Shown piece by piece: positions 20,071-20,071 of a stretch of 20,071 nt of DNA; positions within the stretch are counted from its first letter, which is position 1, and every line of letters starts with the position of its first letter. Where the stretch lies: assembly GCA_963638355.1 (NCBI GenBank), contig CAVHRT010000021.1, positions 1-20,071 of the forward strand, read 5' to 3'. Position numbers and translations under genes: made by a program. The stretch is from W0P28-013 sp963638355. GTDB lineage: Bacteria > Bacteroidota > Bacteroidia > Bacteroidales > Paludibacteraceae. Under the pieces are notes generated by a model. It saw only the letters and a program-made list of their open reading frames with translations, was not told where the DNA came from and did not search any database.

Positions 20071-20071
20071 G

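Overview
The window looks like a chromosomal segment of a member of the Bacteroidota, most likely of the order Bacteroidales. Four things point there: promoter -7 elements of the form TAnnTTTG upstream of most genes and almost no Shine-Dalgarno sequences; a eukaryotic-type (GT3) glycogen synthase next to a short alpha-glucan phosphorylase; a DUF5606 protein; and a BspA-like leucine-rich-repeat protein with a C-terminal type IX secretion (T9SS) sorting domain. No rRNA, tRNA, integrase, transposase or CRISPR array was recognised.

Layout. 1-167 (-): N-terminal part of dprA, cut by the window edge. 214-630 (-): VanZ-like membrane protein. 762-2645 (+): Zn/Cd-type P1B ATPase. 2742-3368 (-): lipoprotein with a Fib_succ_major-like domain, behind a long leader holding a C10 tract. 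3764-8031 (-): a glycogen module, GT3 synthase then GT35 phosphorylase. 8222-10439 (-): DUF5606 gene followed by an OadA-like carboxyltransferase whose biotinyl-like tail lacks the biotin lysine. 10887-11954 (+): Mrp-type P-loop ATPase. 12236-13885 (+): long-chain acyl-CoA synthetase-like enzyme. 13958-17284 (-): FecB/FecC/FecE-type ABC importer. 17890-20016 (+): secreted LRR protein.

Metabolically, the genes cover storage-glucan synthesis and breakdown, a carboxyl-transfer step around oxaloacetate/pyruvate, fatty acid activation, Fe-S cluster handling and metal or cofactor traffic. The gene order does not suggest one dedicated pathway beyond the glycogen pair, the oadA pair and the ABC importer.

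The most unusual content lies between genes. Nearly every gap is a mosaic of a few short repeat families: octamer arrays with a strict 8-nt period (TCAAnnnn), a hairpin element flanked by AGAAAC, a GGACGC palindrome, an AAGTCGCAAG repeat, a purine-rich GTTAGAGG module, CCCCTT-AAGGGG hairpins and G10-CTAA hairpins. The modules recur in different orders, and several run into coding sequence, supplying the last codons of vanZ, fecC and mrp and the TTG start of fecC. A consensus promoter at 17317-17347 points into a 540-bp gap and would transcribe two overlapping, mutually exclusive hairpins; it is the best candidate here for an undescribed RNA element.
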